This document shows positions 7,802 through 15,101 of a stretch of DNA of 17,002 bases, in pieces (within the stretch, counting starts at the first letter, position 1; every line of letters starts with the position of its first letter). The notes beneath the pieces were generated by a model, which did not search any database, was not told the DNA's origin, and was given only the letters and a program-made list of their open reading frames with translations. The stretch covers positions 1 through 17,002 of the forward strand of contig CAIQSY010000058.1 in assembly GCA_903874585.1 (NCBI GenBank), given 5' to 3'. The stretch comes from an uncultured Chlorobiaceae bacterium. Its GTDB lineage: Bacteria; Bacteroidota; Chlorobiia; Chlorobiales; Chlorobiaceae. The position numbers and the translations under genes were made by a program.

Positions 7802-7843
7802 AAAAAAATAATAAAACCCCTTGTCTTCCGGAAATGAAGGCAA
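7802..7843 (-). terminator. Hairpin with T-rich tail upstream of trpE (terminator or attenuator)
   Basis: On the minus strand TTGCCTTC and GAAGACAA (7836-7843 and 7821-7828) form an 8-bp RNA stem with one G-U pair and a 7-base loop. GGGG and a T-rich run (complement of 7802-7816) follow. It sits 64 bp or more in front of the trpE start, pointing toward trpE. It could end readthrough from upstream or attenuate trpE. I found no clear Trp-rich leader peptide. Confidence 0.4.
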
Positions 7844-7856
7844 CAGATCTGTAAAA

Positions 7857-8285
7857 ATGCCTCTCCAATTTCCTCATAAACGTTTTATAATCAATTGGTT
7901 AAAAGCACTGATACTCTCGCCGGGCATTCTTTTTCCAACAGCCTATCTGCTTGTCTATCTCTCAACCAGCATCTACCTGAACAACGCATTTAAAACCGAG
8001 CTTTACCAGTCGATTGATCGCACATCAGGCAACATGGTAACCATAAAGGTCGAATCCATCAGCCCGAACCTGCAACTTGATACCATGACTCTGCGCTCTA
8101 TTGACGTTATTCCCGCTGAAAGTGCTGAAAGCAGCAACCAGCCATCGCAACACATCAAAAGCACTCATGCTCTTGCAATACGCTGCCCGAATCTTCAGCA
8201 ATTGCTTTTTAATAAGGAGAAGCGACGCTCCTCAATAACGGTTATCAGCACAATCCTTCTTGCGAAACATTCTTGTGCTCAATGA
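7857..8285 (+). CDS. Short membrane-anchored protein, possibly the N-terminus of an AsmA-like protein
   Basis: I do not recognise a precise family. The 142-residue product has one strong hydrophobic helix at about residues 15-38, after a basic N-terminus, so it should be anchored in the inner membrane with its bulk outside. After the helix the pattern resembles the start of AsmA/TamB-like proteins: a linker, a SGNMVTIKVESISPN stretch, then LDTMTLRSIDVIP. Those proteins are several hundred residues long, so this one may be truncated. It ends in an unconvincing tail and overlaps the last codons of lepB tail to tail by 7 bp. The ATG at 7857 is chosen; a TTG at 7821 is in frame. No good ribosome binding site is seen. 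Confidence 0.55.
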   Translation: MPLQFPHKRFIINWLKALILSPGILFPTAYLLVYLSTSIYLNNAFKTELYQSIDRTSGNMVTIKVESISPNLQLDTMTLRSIDVIPAESAESSNQPSQHIKSTHALAIRCPNLQQLLFNKEKRRSSITVISTILLAKHSCAQ

Positions 8286-9109
8286 ACCAGCAAGCCTGGG
8301 CGATTCCAGCGGATAGAACTCAGTTTATTAACTGGATCGGTCAAAAGTGACAGATCGGGATCCCACGACCAATACACCATCAACGCTTGTCCTACAAGAT
8401 CTTTCTCCGGCAAAAAGCCCCAGAAACGGCTGTCGAGGCTGTTATCGCGATTATCACCCATCGCAAAATAGTAGTTCTCCTTAACGCTGTACTGGCGTGC
8501 AGGATAACCATCAATCACCACCTCTCTGCCTTGCAAACTCACCTCATGCCCTTCGTCAGCAATAAGAGACGCGTAGAGCGAAAATGTTTCGGCGCTTAAA
8601 CGGATAACATCACCGTGACGCGGAATACGTATTGGTCCATAATTATCCTTATTAAAATTGGAGCTCTGGGGAAAAATCATGTAATCGCCCTCACCTGCAG
8701 GCACACGTTGCCCAATAAACTGTGCATGTTCAGGAAGTGCAACCGGCTTGCGATTAATCGAAAGCTGCTGATTGTGAATAGCAAGCGTATCGCCACTCAC
8801 CGCCACACAGCGCTTGATGTAGTTAAGCGAACGATCCTTCGGGAATTTGAAGACAATAATATCACCACGCTGCACCTTATTAACGCCGGGCAAACGAATA
8901 TCAGTCAAAGGAATTTTCGGTCCGTAAACATATTTGTTGACAAAAAGAAAATCGCCGGCAAGCAGCGTTTTTTCCATTGATCCGGTTGGAATTCGATACG
9001 ATTCCACCACAAACACCCGAAGCACCGTTGCAAAAATTGCCGCAATAATAAGAGCTTCAAACCACTCTCGCGACTGCTTTTTTTCTGGTTTATTTCGCTG
9101 AATATCCAA
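8279..9109 (-). CDS. lepB: Signal peptidase I
   Basis: Membrane-bound protease that removes signal peptides from exported proteins at the outer face of the inner membrane. The 276-residue protein has an N-terminal membrane helix (about 17-35) followed by the catalytic serine S44 in RIPTGSMEKTL and the catalytic lysine K99 in YIKRCVAVSGD. The box MGDNRDNSLDSRFWGFLP is near the C-terminus. No ATG is available in front of the catalytic region: the frame is closed at 9131, so the TTG at 9109 is the likely start, with no Shine-Dalgarno sequence. It lies 45 bp after lepA and is probably the last gene of def-fmt-lepA-lepB. LepA-LepB adjacency is a classic arrangement. Confidence 0.95.
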   Translation of the reverse strand: MDIQRNKPEKKQSREWFEALIIAAIFATVLRVFVVESYRIPTGSMEKTLLAGDFLFVNKYVYGPKIPLTDIRLPGVNKVQRGDIIVFKFPKDRSLNYIKRCVAVSGDTLAIHNQQLSINRKPVALPEHAQFIGQRVPAGEGDYMIFPQSSNFNKDNYGPIRIPRHGDVIRLSAETFSLYASLIADEGHEVSLQGREVVIDGYPARQYSVKENYYFAMGDNRDNSLDSRFWGFLPEKDLVGQALMVYWSWDPDLSLLTDPVNKLSSIRWNRPGLLVH

Positions 9110-9154
9110 AAGTGTAACGTTTATATGTTGTTAAAATAGAATTAAATAAGTCTC

Positions 9155-10972
9155 TTATTCATCAATGTTCAACAGTGCAAGAAATGCCTCCTGCGGCACT
9201 TCAACTCTGCCAACCTGTTTCATGCGCTTTTTACCCTCTTTCTGCTTTTCAAGGAGTTTGCGTTTACGGCTGATATCACCACCATAACATTTAGCAAGCA
9301 CGTTTTTCCGCATTGCCGAAATGGTTTCGCGCGAAATAACCTTGCTGCCAATTGCCGCCTGAATAGCAACTTCATACATCTGCTTCGGGATAATTCCCTT
9401 TAATTTAAGGCAGAGTTTTTTGCCCCAATCATAAGCCTTTGTGCGATGAACAATAATCGAGAGTGCATCAACCGTTTCGCCATTCAGCAGCACATCAAGC
9501 TTCACCAAATCCGACTCACGATACCCCACATACTCGTAATCCATTGAAGCATAGCCTTTTGAAATAGATTTCAAACGATCGTGAAAATCAAAAACCACCT
9601 CAGCAAGAGGAAATGAGAAGTGCATGATCACACGCGATGTGTCGAGGTAATCGGTGTTTTTATATTCACCTCGGCGCTCCATGCCAAGCTTCATAATATT
9701 GCCAATATAGTCGGCAAGCGTAATAATCTGCATGGAAACGTATGGCTCTTCAACATGCTTAATGCGCCCCGTTTCCGGCATTCCCGAGGGATTATCAACC
9801 TCCACCATCTCGCCATTGGTAAGCTGCACACGATACTCCACGTTTGGCACCGTGGTGATAATATTAACACCATACTCACGCTCAAGGCGCTCCTGGATAA
9901 TCTCCATGTGGAGCAAGCCAAGGAAGCCGCAGCGGAAGCCAAAACCGAGTGCCACCGATGTTTCCGGCGTATAGACCAGCGAAGCATCGTTGAGCGCCAG
10001 CTTCTCCAGCGACTCACGTAAATCCTCAAATTCATTCGAGTTAATCGGGTAAAGACCGCTGAACACCATTGGCTTTACCTCTTTGTAACCAGCAAGACGC
10101 TCGCTTGCAGGATTCTCCACAAGCGTCACCGTGTCGCCTACCTTAGCATCCTTCACATCTTTGATAGAGCAGATGAGATAACCAACATCGCCCGATTCAA
10201 GCCGCTCTCTTGGCTGACGTTTCATGGTCATAATGCCAATTTCATCGGCAAGAAACGTTTTATCGCTGGCCAAAAAGCGCACCTTATCGCCTCTTTTCAA
10301 TGCCCCCTCAACAATACGGAGATATACAACCGCTCCACGATACGGGTCAAACACCGAATCAAAAATGAGCGCCCGCAGTGGCAAGTGATTATTAACTGCC
10401 GGCGGCGGAACACGCTTCACAATCGCCTCAATCAGCTCACTGACGCCAATACCAGCTTTAGCCGACACTGGCAGAATCTCCTCACGCGTCACACCCATCA
10501 GCTCAATTATCTGGCGGGAAACACCCTCAACATCCGACGACGGCAAATCAATTTTGTTGATAACGGGAATAATATCGAGTCCTGCATCAACGGCAAGATA
10601 GAGATTCGCGATAGTCTGCGCCTCCACGCCCTGCGTTGCATCAACAATCAGCAAAGCGCCTTCACACGCAGCAAGCGAGCGCGACACTTCGTAGCTGAAG
10701 TCAACGTGACCGGGCGTATCAATAAGATGAAGCGTATATTCGTTACCATCCGCCGCCGTGTATTTCATCTGAATAGCGTGGCTTTTGATGGTAATGCCAC
10801 GTTCACGTTCAAGGTCCATATCATCAAGCACCTGGGCTGATGCCATTTGAGTACGATCGAGCGTATGCGTTATCTCCAGCAAGCGATCGGCAAGCGTCGA
10901 TTTTCCGTGATCAATATGAGCAATAATGCAGAAGTTCCTGATACGACTGACTTCTGTACTTGGCGATGCCAT
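9155..10972 (-). CDS. lepA: Elongation factor 4 (LepA), ribosome-associated GTPase
   Basis: Translational GTPase that binds the ribosome and is thought to remodel stalled or immature ribosomes. The 605-residue length is typical. G-motifs are intact: AHIDHGKST (18-26), DLERERGITI (53-62), DTPGH (85-89) and NKID (139-142). The LepA-specific C-terminal domain is present, ending in GGDISRKRKLLEKQKEGKKR and a short tail. The start at 10972 gives the usual short leader before the first G-motif. No Shine-Dalgarno sequence is seen. It lies 88 bp after fmt and 45 bp before lepB on the same strand. Confidence 0.98.
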   Translation of the reverse strand: MASPSTEVSRIRNFCIIAHIDHGKSTLADRLLEITHTLDRTQMASAQVLDDMDLERERGITIKSHAIQMKYTAADGNEYTLHLIDTPGHVDFSYEVSRSLAACEGALLIVDATQGVEAQTIANLYLAVDAGLDIIPVINKIDLPSSDVEGVSRQIIELMGVTREEILPVSAKAGIGVSELIEAIVKRVPPPAVNNHLPLRALIFDSVFDPYRGAVVYLRIVEGALKRGDKVRFLASDKTFLADEIGIMTMKRQPRERLESGDVGYLICSIKDVKDAKVGDTVTLVENPASERLAGYKEVKPMVFSGLYPINSNEFEDLRESLEKLALNDASLVYTPETSVALGFGFRCGFLGLLHMEIIQERLEREYGVNIITTVPNVEYRVQLTNGEMVEVDNPSGMPETGRIKHVEEPYVSMQIITLADYIGNIMKLGMERRGEYKNTDYLDTSRVIMHFSFPLAEVVFDFHDRLKSISKGYASMDYEYVGYRESDLVKLDVLLNGETVDALSIIVHRTKAYDWGKKLCLKLKGIIPKQMYEVAIQAAIGSKVISRETISAMRKNVLAKCYGGDISRKRKLLEKQKEGKKRMKQVGRVEVPQEAFLALLNIDE

Positions 10973-11060
10973 AAAATGAGCGTTTGATTCTTGTTAAAAC
11001 TCGATGTTTTTTAATATAAGCAAATATTACCATTGCGACCATTGTGGCATTGCAAGCCTC

Positions 11061-12005
11061 TCACACAAACTGCGCACCTTCAGCGTTTTGACGGAAACCG
11101 CGCACAAATTCTGAAGCCTCCATACTCTTTTTCCCTTCAAGCTGCAAGGTAAGCAGCTCAAGCCAGCCGTCACTGCCTTTTGCGTAGAGCCTTCCGTTAC
11201 TCACAAGCAAGGTGCCGGGTAATCCTGATGCCATGTCTGCGGCAAGGTCACTGGTGGAGGCACGGAATATTTTCATCGTTTTGCTTTGAAAGGTTGTCCA
11301 TGCGGCAGGCTTCATTGCCAAGCCTCGCACAACATTATGCAGTACCTCAACCGGCTGATTCCACTCAATTCGGGTATTATCGCGCGTCAGCTTTGGCGCT
11401 TTTGATGCAAGCGCGTCGTTCTGTTCAGCAAGGGTAACAGTGCCGGCAGCAATCCGGTGCAGCGTCTCAACCACAACATGGCTGCCAATCTCCGACAGAC
11501 GTCGGGTAAGATCGGTAGCATTTTCGTCACGCGGTATTGGCGTTTTTTCCTGCAGAATGATGGTACCAGTATCAACACGCTGTTGCAGAAAAAAGGTGGT
11601 TACACCAGTTTCCCGATCGCCCTTCATCATTGACCAGTTGATTGGCGCAGCTCCACGGTATGCGGGAAGAAGCGAGGCGTGCAGATTAAACGCACCATAC
11701 CGTGCCTGCTCATACACGGAAGGCGGCAGAATACGGAAAGCCGCAACAACAATCACATCCGGCTTATGCGCTGCAACAACTTCTGCAAATGCTGGATCTG
11801 TAACATCATCAACCTCATACACAGGCACTCCAAGCACCAACGCAGCCTGCTTCACGGGCGAAGCTTCAACCTCTGCACGTTTACTTTTACGCGGCTTATC
11901 CTTACCAGTTACAACGAGCGAAATCTCAAAAGAGGCTTTTTCTGCCGCAATTGCCTGTAAAGATGGTACCGCAAACTCCGGCGTTCCCATAAAAATAATT
12001 CGCAT
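11061..12005 (-). CDS. fmt: Methionyl-tRNA formyltransferase
   Basis: Transfers a formyl group from 10-formyltetrahydrofolate to initiator Met-tRNA in the cytoplasm. The protein begins MRIIFMGTPEFAVPSL, the usual N-terminus. The catalytic residues are N107 and H109 in AFNLHASLLPAYRGAAPINW and D145 in VDTGTI. The C-terminal OB-like tRNA-binding domain follows from about residue 205. Three starts compete: GTG at 12014 (a 4-base GTGA overlap with the def stop), ATG at 12008 and ATG at 12005. The last fits family N-termini best, but coupling through the overlap is plausible. It is directly downstream of def, the enzyme that removes the formyl group it adds, and the two are very commonly paired. 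Confidence 0.96.
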   Translation of the reverse strand: MRIIFMGTPEFAVPSLQAIAAEKASFEISLVVTGKDKPRKSKRAEVEASPVKQAALVLGVPVYEVDDVTDPAFAEVVAAHKPDVIVVAAFRILPPSVYEQARYGAFNLHASLLPAYRGAAPINWSMMKGDRETGVTTFFLQQRVDTGTIILQEKTPIPRDENATDLTRRLSEIGSHVVVETLHRIAAGTVTLAEQNDALASKAPKLTRDNTRIEWNQPVEVLHNVVRGLAMKPAAWTTFQSKTMKIFRASTSDLAADMASGLPGTLLVSNGRLYAKGSDGWLELLTLQLEGKKSMEASEFVRGFRQNAEGAQFV

Positions 12006-12010
12006 CATGC

Positions 12011-12586
12011 TCACATTGGGTTAGAGTTCGGAGAGTTCGGCTTGGCGGGAGGAAAAACAACCGGATAATCGGCATGAATAACGCCCGAGGTCATCGCCAG
12101 CAACTCTTTCTGCATTTTCCGACGATCGCGCTTCTGCACTCGGTCAACAAAAAGCGTCCCGTCAAGGTGGTCAATCTCGTGCTGCAGCACTCTGGCAAAC
12201 ATACCGGAAAACTCTGCCACATGCTCCACAAAATGTTCATCCCTGTATTTCAACATAATTGCCGATGGGCGAACCACATCACCCTGAACACCGGGCACAC
12301 TCAGGCACCCCTCCTCCATAGAGCACGATCCCTTTACCGATATGACGTGCGGATTAATAACCACCATCGGTTTTTCCTGCTCATAATTTTTGACACAGGA
12401 GATATCGAGCACAACCAGCCGCAACGATTGCCCGACTTGCGGAGCTGCCAATCCAATTCCCGAAGCATTGCGCATTGATTCAAACATCGACGCAATAAGC
12501 GCCTCAATAGCACTGTCAACACCCTTTAAAGGCTTTGAACGCTGGCGAAGAATATCATCGCTGTAAATAGTAATCGGTAATATCAT
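12011..12586 (-). CDS. def: Peptide deformylase
   Basis: Metalloenzyme that removes the N-formyl group from new proteins. All three motifs are intact: GIGLAAPQVG (43-52), EGCLSVPG with metal ligand C94, and QHEIDHLDG with H136, E137 and H140. The 191 residues include a C-terminal tail rich in P and N that extends beyond the catalytic core and is poorly conserved in the family. It is the first gene of the def-fmt-lepA-lepB group. A terminator upstream (12643-12671) isolates it from the tRNAs, so its promoter should lie within 12587-12642; I see no clear box there. Confidence 0.97.
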   Translation of the reverse strand: MILPITIYSDDILRQRSKPLKGVDSAIEALIASMFESMRNASGIGLAAPQVGQSLRLVVLDISCVKNYEQEKPMVVINPHVISVKGSCSMEEGCLSVPGVQGDVVRPSAIMLKYRDEHFVEHVAEFSGMFARVLQHEIDHLDGTLFVDRVQKRDRRKMQKELLAMTSGVIHADYPVVFPPAKPNSPNSNPM

Positions 12587-12642
12587 GGTGATCAGAATTT
12601 ATTGCGGAAGAACATGGGAATCAAACAGTACGTGCCTGAAAC

Positions 12643-12671
12643 ACAAAAACCCCGACATGCGGGGTTTTTGT
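12643..12671. terminator. Bidirectional-looking terminator between tRNA-Ser(GCT) and def
   Basis: ACAAAAACCCC (12643-12653) and GGGGTTTTTGT (12661-12671) make a perfect 11-bp stem with a 7-base loop. Both strands end the stem in TTTTTG, so it can work in either direction. It begins two bases beyond the untemplated 3' end of tRNA-Ser(GCT) and would end the tRNA transcript before def. Confidence 0.88.
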
Positions 12672-12675
12672 TATG

Positions 12676-12765
12676 CGGAGAGGGAGGGATTCGAACCCTC
12701 GGTAGCCCTATAAGAACTACGTCGGTTTAGCAAACCGGTGCCTTCAGCCGCTCGGCCACCTCTCC
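12676..12765 (-). tRNA. tRNA-Ser (anticodon GCT)
   Basis: A 90-base class II tRNA read on the minus strand. The acceptor GGAGAGG pairs with CCTCTCC and the discriminator is G. The anticodon loop TTTGCTAAA gives anticodon GCT, which reads AGC and AGU serine codons. A long variable arm is present, as required for tRNA-Ser, and the T loop TTCGAAT is normal. The bases after the discriminator read CAT, not CCA, so the CCA end must be added by the nucleotidyltransferase. It is the last of three serine tRNAs. Confidence 0.96.
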
Positions 12766-12772
12766 TGATGGT

Positions 12773-12858
12773 TGGCGGAGGATGAGGGACTCGAACCCCC
12801 ATGGGTGTTAACCCGGCAGTTTTCAAGACTGCTGCCTTACCAATTAGACTAATCCTCC
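12773..12858 (-). tRNA. tRNA-Ser (anticodon TGA)
   Basis: An 86-base tRNA including an encoded CCA (12773-12775). The acceptor GGAGGAT pairs with ATCCTCC. The anticodon stem GCAGT/ACTGC encloses loop CTTGAAA, anticodon TGA, reading UCA and probably UCG and UCU. A long variable arm with a GGGT/ACCC stem supports serine. Its D arm (GTCT...AGGC) is unlike the D arms of the two flanking serine tRNAs, which are closer to each other in the acceptor as well. Confidence 0.93.
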
Positions 12859-12883
12859 TCTGCAATTTTTAAAGAACAGGTTT

Positions 12884-12891
12884 CAAAGATA
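12884..12891 (-). promoter_or_regulatory. Possible Bacteroidetes-type -7 promoter element for tRNA-Ser(TGA)
   Basis: TATCTTTG on the minus strand matches the TAnnTTTG -7 consensus described for Bacteroidetes promoters. It lies 25 bp before the tRNA 5' end and just after the terminator-like hairpin that follows tRNA-Ser(GGA). I see no well-spaced -33 element, so the call is tentative. Confidence 0.3.
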
Positions 12892-12903
12892 GCGCAATCC
12901 AGC

Positions 12904-12929
12904 AAAAAAACCAGAAAAAAATATTCTGG
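12904..12929 (-). terminator. Terminator after tRNA-Ser(GGA)
   Basis: On the minus strand CCAGAA (12924-12929) and TTCTGG (12911-12916) form a 6-bp stem followed by seven T residues (complement of 12904-12910). A competing 9-bp stem pairs 12911-12919 with 12934-12942, which includes the encoded CCA of the tRNA. Either would sit right after the tRNA, so tRNA-Ser(GGA) and tRNA-Ser(TGA) may be transcribed apart. Confidence 0.55.
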
Positions 12930-12939
12930 ACGATTTTTC

Positions 12940-13030
12940 TGGCGGAGAGGGAGGGATTCGAACCCTCGAGGGCTGTAACACCCTACCCGCTTTCCAGGCG
13001 AGCGCACTAGACCAACTATGCGACCTCTCC
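12940..13030 (-). tRNA. tRNA-Ser (anticodon GGA)
   Basis: A 91-base tRNA including an encoded CCA (12940-12942). The acceptor GGAGAGG pairs with CCTCTCC. The anticodon stem CTCGC/GCGGG holds loop CTGGAAA, anticodon GGA, reading UCC and UCU. A long variable arm and T loop TTCGAAT are present. Its acceptor and T arm are nearly the same as those of tRNA-Ser(GCT), suggesting duplication or conversion. It is the first of three serine tRNAs on the minus strand and diverges from guaB. Confidence 0.96.
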
Positions 13031-13273
13031 ATCATAACCTATGAAACAGCACGGAATTTAGCATTCTCTTTTTGATTTTCAAACACTGTTCTTTACTTAA
13101 AAGCTTGGGTTATCGTTGATATTATACTGCACATCTTCTCATTCATTAGCTATTGCCATTCTACGCTACCTTTTTGTAAATTACCATTACAGATTTCTCA
13201 AAAAATTGTTGCCCGTACCGACGAACACCGTTTGATGTGTACTTGCACTCCAACTCATTTATTACCCTGATTT

Positions 13274-14767
13274 ATGGCGAAAATTTTATATGAAGCACTC
13301 ACTTTTGACGACGTTCTGCTTGTTCCTGCATACTCTCAAGTGCTCCCAAAAGAGACCAATACTGAAACTCTGCTGACCAAAACCATTGCGTTGAAGATTC
13401 CTCTGGTGAGTGCCGCAATGGATACCGTAACAGAAGCGGGATTGGCTATTGCGCTGGCTCGTGCTGGCGGTATCGGCATTATCCACAAAAATCTCTCGAT
13501 TGCCGAGCAGGCTCGCGAAGTAGCAAAGGTGAAACGATATGAGAGCGGCATTATCCGCAAACCCTTTACACTGTATGAAGATGCAACCATGCAGGATGCG
13601 CTTGACTTAATGCAGCGGCACTCAATATCGGGCATTCCCGTGGTAGGGCGCCCAAAAAATGAGAACGATAAAGAGTTAAAGCTGAAAGGCATTGTAACAA
13701 ATCGCGATCTTCGTATTCGCCCAAAACTTGATGCGAAAATTGCCACTATTATGACCAGTAAAAACCTCATTACGGCGCATGAGGATGTTGATTTGAAAAG
13801 AGCTGAGGAGATTCTGCTTTCCAACAAAATTGAAAAACTGCTCATTACTGATGCCAACGGAAACCTTCGCGGACTGATTACCTTCAAAGATATCCAGACA
13901 CGTAAACAGTTTCCTAACGCCTGCAAAGATAGGCACGGTCACTTGCGCGTAGGCGCAGCATTAGGCGTCAGCGCAAACACGCTGGAGCGCGTTGAGGCGT
14001 TGATTGAGGCTGGCGTTGACGTGGTTGCGGTTGATACGGCACATGGACACAGCAAATCGGTGCTCGATATGGTAACAACGATCAAGCAAAAATACCCTGA
14101 TCTGCAAGTGATTGCGGGTAATGTGGCAACGCCGGAAGCTGTGCGCGACCTTATTGCCGCTGGTGCTGATTGCGTCAAAGTTGGTATTGGTCCCGGCAGT
14201 ATCTGCACTACTCGCATTGTTGCTGGCGTGGGAATGCCACAATTGACCGCAATCATTAACTGTGCCGAAGAGGCGGCAAAAACCAACACGCCAATCATTG
14301 CCGATGGCGGCGTTAAGTACAGCGGCGACATTGCCAAAGCACTTGCGGCAGGCGCCAATTCCGTGATGATGGGCAGCATATTTGCAGGAACCGATGAGAG
14401 CCCGGGCGAAACCGTGCTGTATGAGGGCAGAAAATTCAAAACCTATCGCGGCATGGGCTCACTCGGCGCCATGTCGGAACCAGATGGCAGCAGCGACCGC
14501 TATTTTCAGGATGCTTCAAGCGAGGCAAAAAAGTATGTGCCAGAGGGAATTGAGGGGCGCATTCCCGCAAAAGGTTCTCTGGATGAGGTTGTCTATCAGT
14601 TAATCGGAGGCTTAAAGTCATCCATGGGTTACTGCGGTGTCGCCACTATTGACGAACTGCGCACCACCACAAGCTTTGTACGCATCACCTCAGCAGGCTT
14701 GCGCGAGAGCCATCCGCACGATGTCAAGATTACTAAAGAGGCACCGAATTACTCAACGTCAATGTAA
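13274..14767 (+). CDS. guaB: Inosine-5'-monophosphate dehydrogenase
   Basis: Oxidises IMP to XMP with NAD, the rate-limiting step of guanine nucleotide synthesis. The 497-residue protein is a TIM barrel interrupted by a CBS (Bateman) module at about residues 95-210. The catalytic cysteine is C311 in GIGPGSICTTRIVAGVG. IADGGVKYSGD, YRGMGSLGAM (391-400) and the mobile flap with KKYVPEGIEGR (R429) are intact. The full CBS pair argues against it being GuaC and suggests purine nucleotide control. The start has no Shine-Dalgarno sequence. The 243 bp before it (13031-13273) separate it from the tRNAs; a TATACT lies near 13122, but I cannot match a -35. It is transcribed alone, away from the tRNAs. 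Confidence 0.98.
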   Translation: MAKILYEALTFDDVLLVPAYSQVLPKETNTETLLTKTIALKIPLVSAAMDTVTEAGLAIALARAGGIGIIHKNLSIAEQAREVAKVKRYESGIIRKPFTLYEDATMQDALDLMQRHSISGIPVVGRPKNENDKELKLKGIVTNRDLRIRPKLDAKIATIMTSKNLITAHEDVDLKRAEEILLSNKIEKLLITDANGNLRGLITFKDIQTRKQFPNACKDRHGHLRVGAALGVSANTLERVEALIEAGVDVVAVDTAHGHSKSVLDMVTTIKQKYPDLQVIAGNVATPEAVRDLIAAGADCVKVGIGPGSICTTRIVAGVGMPQLTAIINCAEEAAKTNTPIIADGGVKYSGDIAKALAAGANSVMMGSIFAGTDESPGETVLYEGRKFKTYRGMGSLGAMSEPDGSSDRYFQDASSEAKKYVPEGIEGRIPAKGSLDEVVYQLIGGLKSSMGYCGVATIDELRTTTSFVRITSAGLRESHPHDVKITKEAPNYSTSM

Positions 14768-14801
14768 GACTCGCGCAAAAGTACCGTTTGATTGAGCATG
14801 G

Positions 14802-14826
14802 GAGCCGCAACACCTTACTGCGGCTC
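14802..14826 (+). terminator. Hairpin after guaB
   Basis: GAGCCGCA (14802-14809) and TGCGGCTC (14819-14826) form a perfect 8-bp GC-rich stem with a 9-base loop, 34 bp after the guaB stop. No U tract follows, so it may be a weak or factor-assisted terminator, or an RNA-stabilising hairpin. Confidence 0.5.
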
Positions 14827-14856
14827 TCCCTGCTACGAGCAACTGCGGTCGTCGTC

Positions 14857-14937
14857 AAGCGTGTTATTGCCTGGCAAATTGCTCAGGAAATGAAAGCACA
14901 GCATCGGACGCTATCGTGTTTTGAAATTGTCGATTAG
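14857..14937 (+). pseudogene. Fragment of an XRE-family antitoxin-like HTH protein
   Basis: An open stretch ends at TAG 14935-14937 and reads KRVIAWQIAQEMKAQHRTLS before degenerating. 'AWQ(I/L)AQ.MK' just before a helix-turn-helix is typical of XRE-type antitoxins that partner HigB/RelE-like toxins. The HTH itself is missing: the reading frame stops six codons after the homologous part. No credible start codon lies upstream; the only in-frame ATG (14890) is inside the motif. This looks like a deletion remnant at the edge of the accessory region. The family match is from memory of a short motif, so it is tentative. Confidence 0.4.
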
Positions 14938-15101
14938 TTTATTGATCGCCCCATAAAATTTGGTAAATGCGATTCGACGAGTTAGCTTCAACGATTGGGT
15001 TTTCTCCAGGTTTTTTGTGATCGAATACTGTAAAGAAACGCAAAAGCAGATAATCAATCCGTAATTTTTATGTGCGTATGATGGCAATCAGTGAAGGAAA
15101 T
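14938..15101. other. Rest of the 334-bp gap between guaB and the accessory pair
   Basis: Beyond the guaB hairpin and the antitoxin fragment, this AT-rich stretch shows no convincing gene, terminator or complete promoter. A run reading gggttttctccaggtttttt (around 14997-15016) and a few scattered poly-T tracts are all I see. The promoter of the accessory pair should lie here, but no -10/-35 pair stands out. A short minus-strand frame without a start codon was considered and set aside. Confidence 0.5.

Noticed and set aside
14939..15067. Minus-strand open frame reading FDHKKPGENPIVEANSS near the accessory pair
   Set aside because: It looks mildly protein-like, but has no ATG, is only about 42 codons and matches no family I know; it also covers the likely promoter region of the pair.
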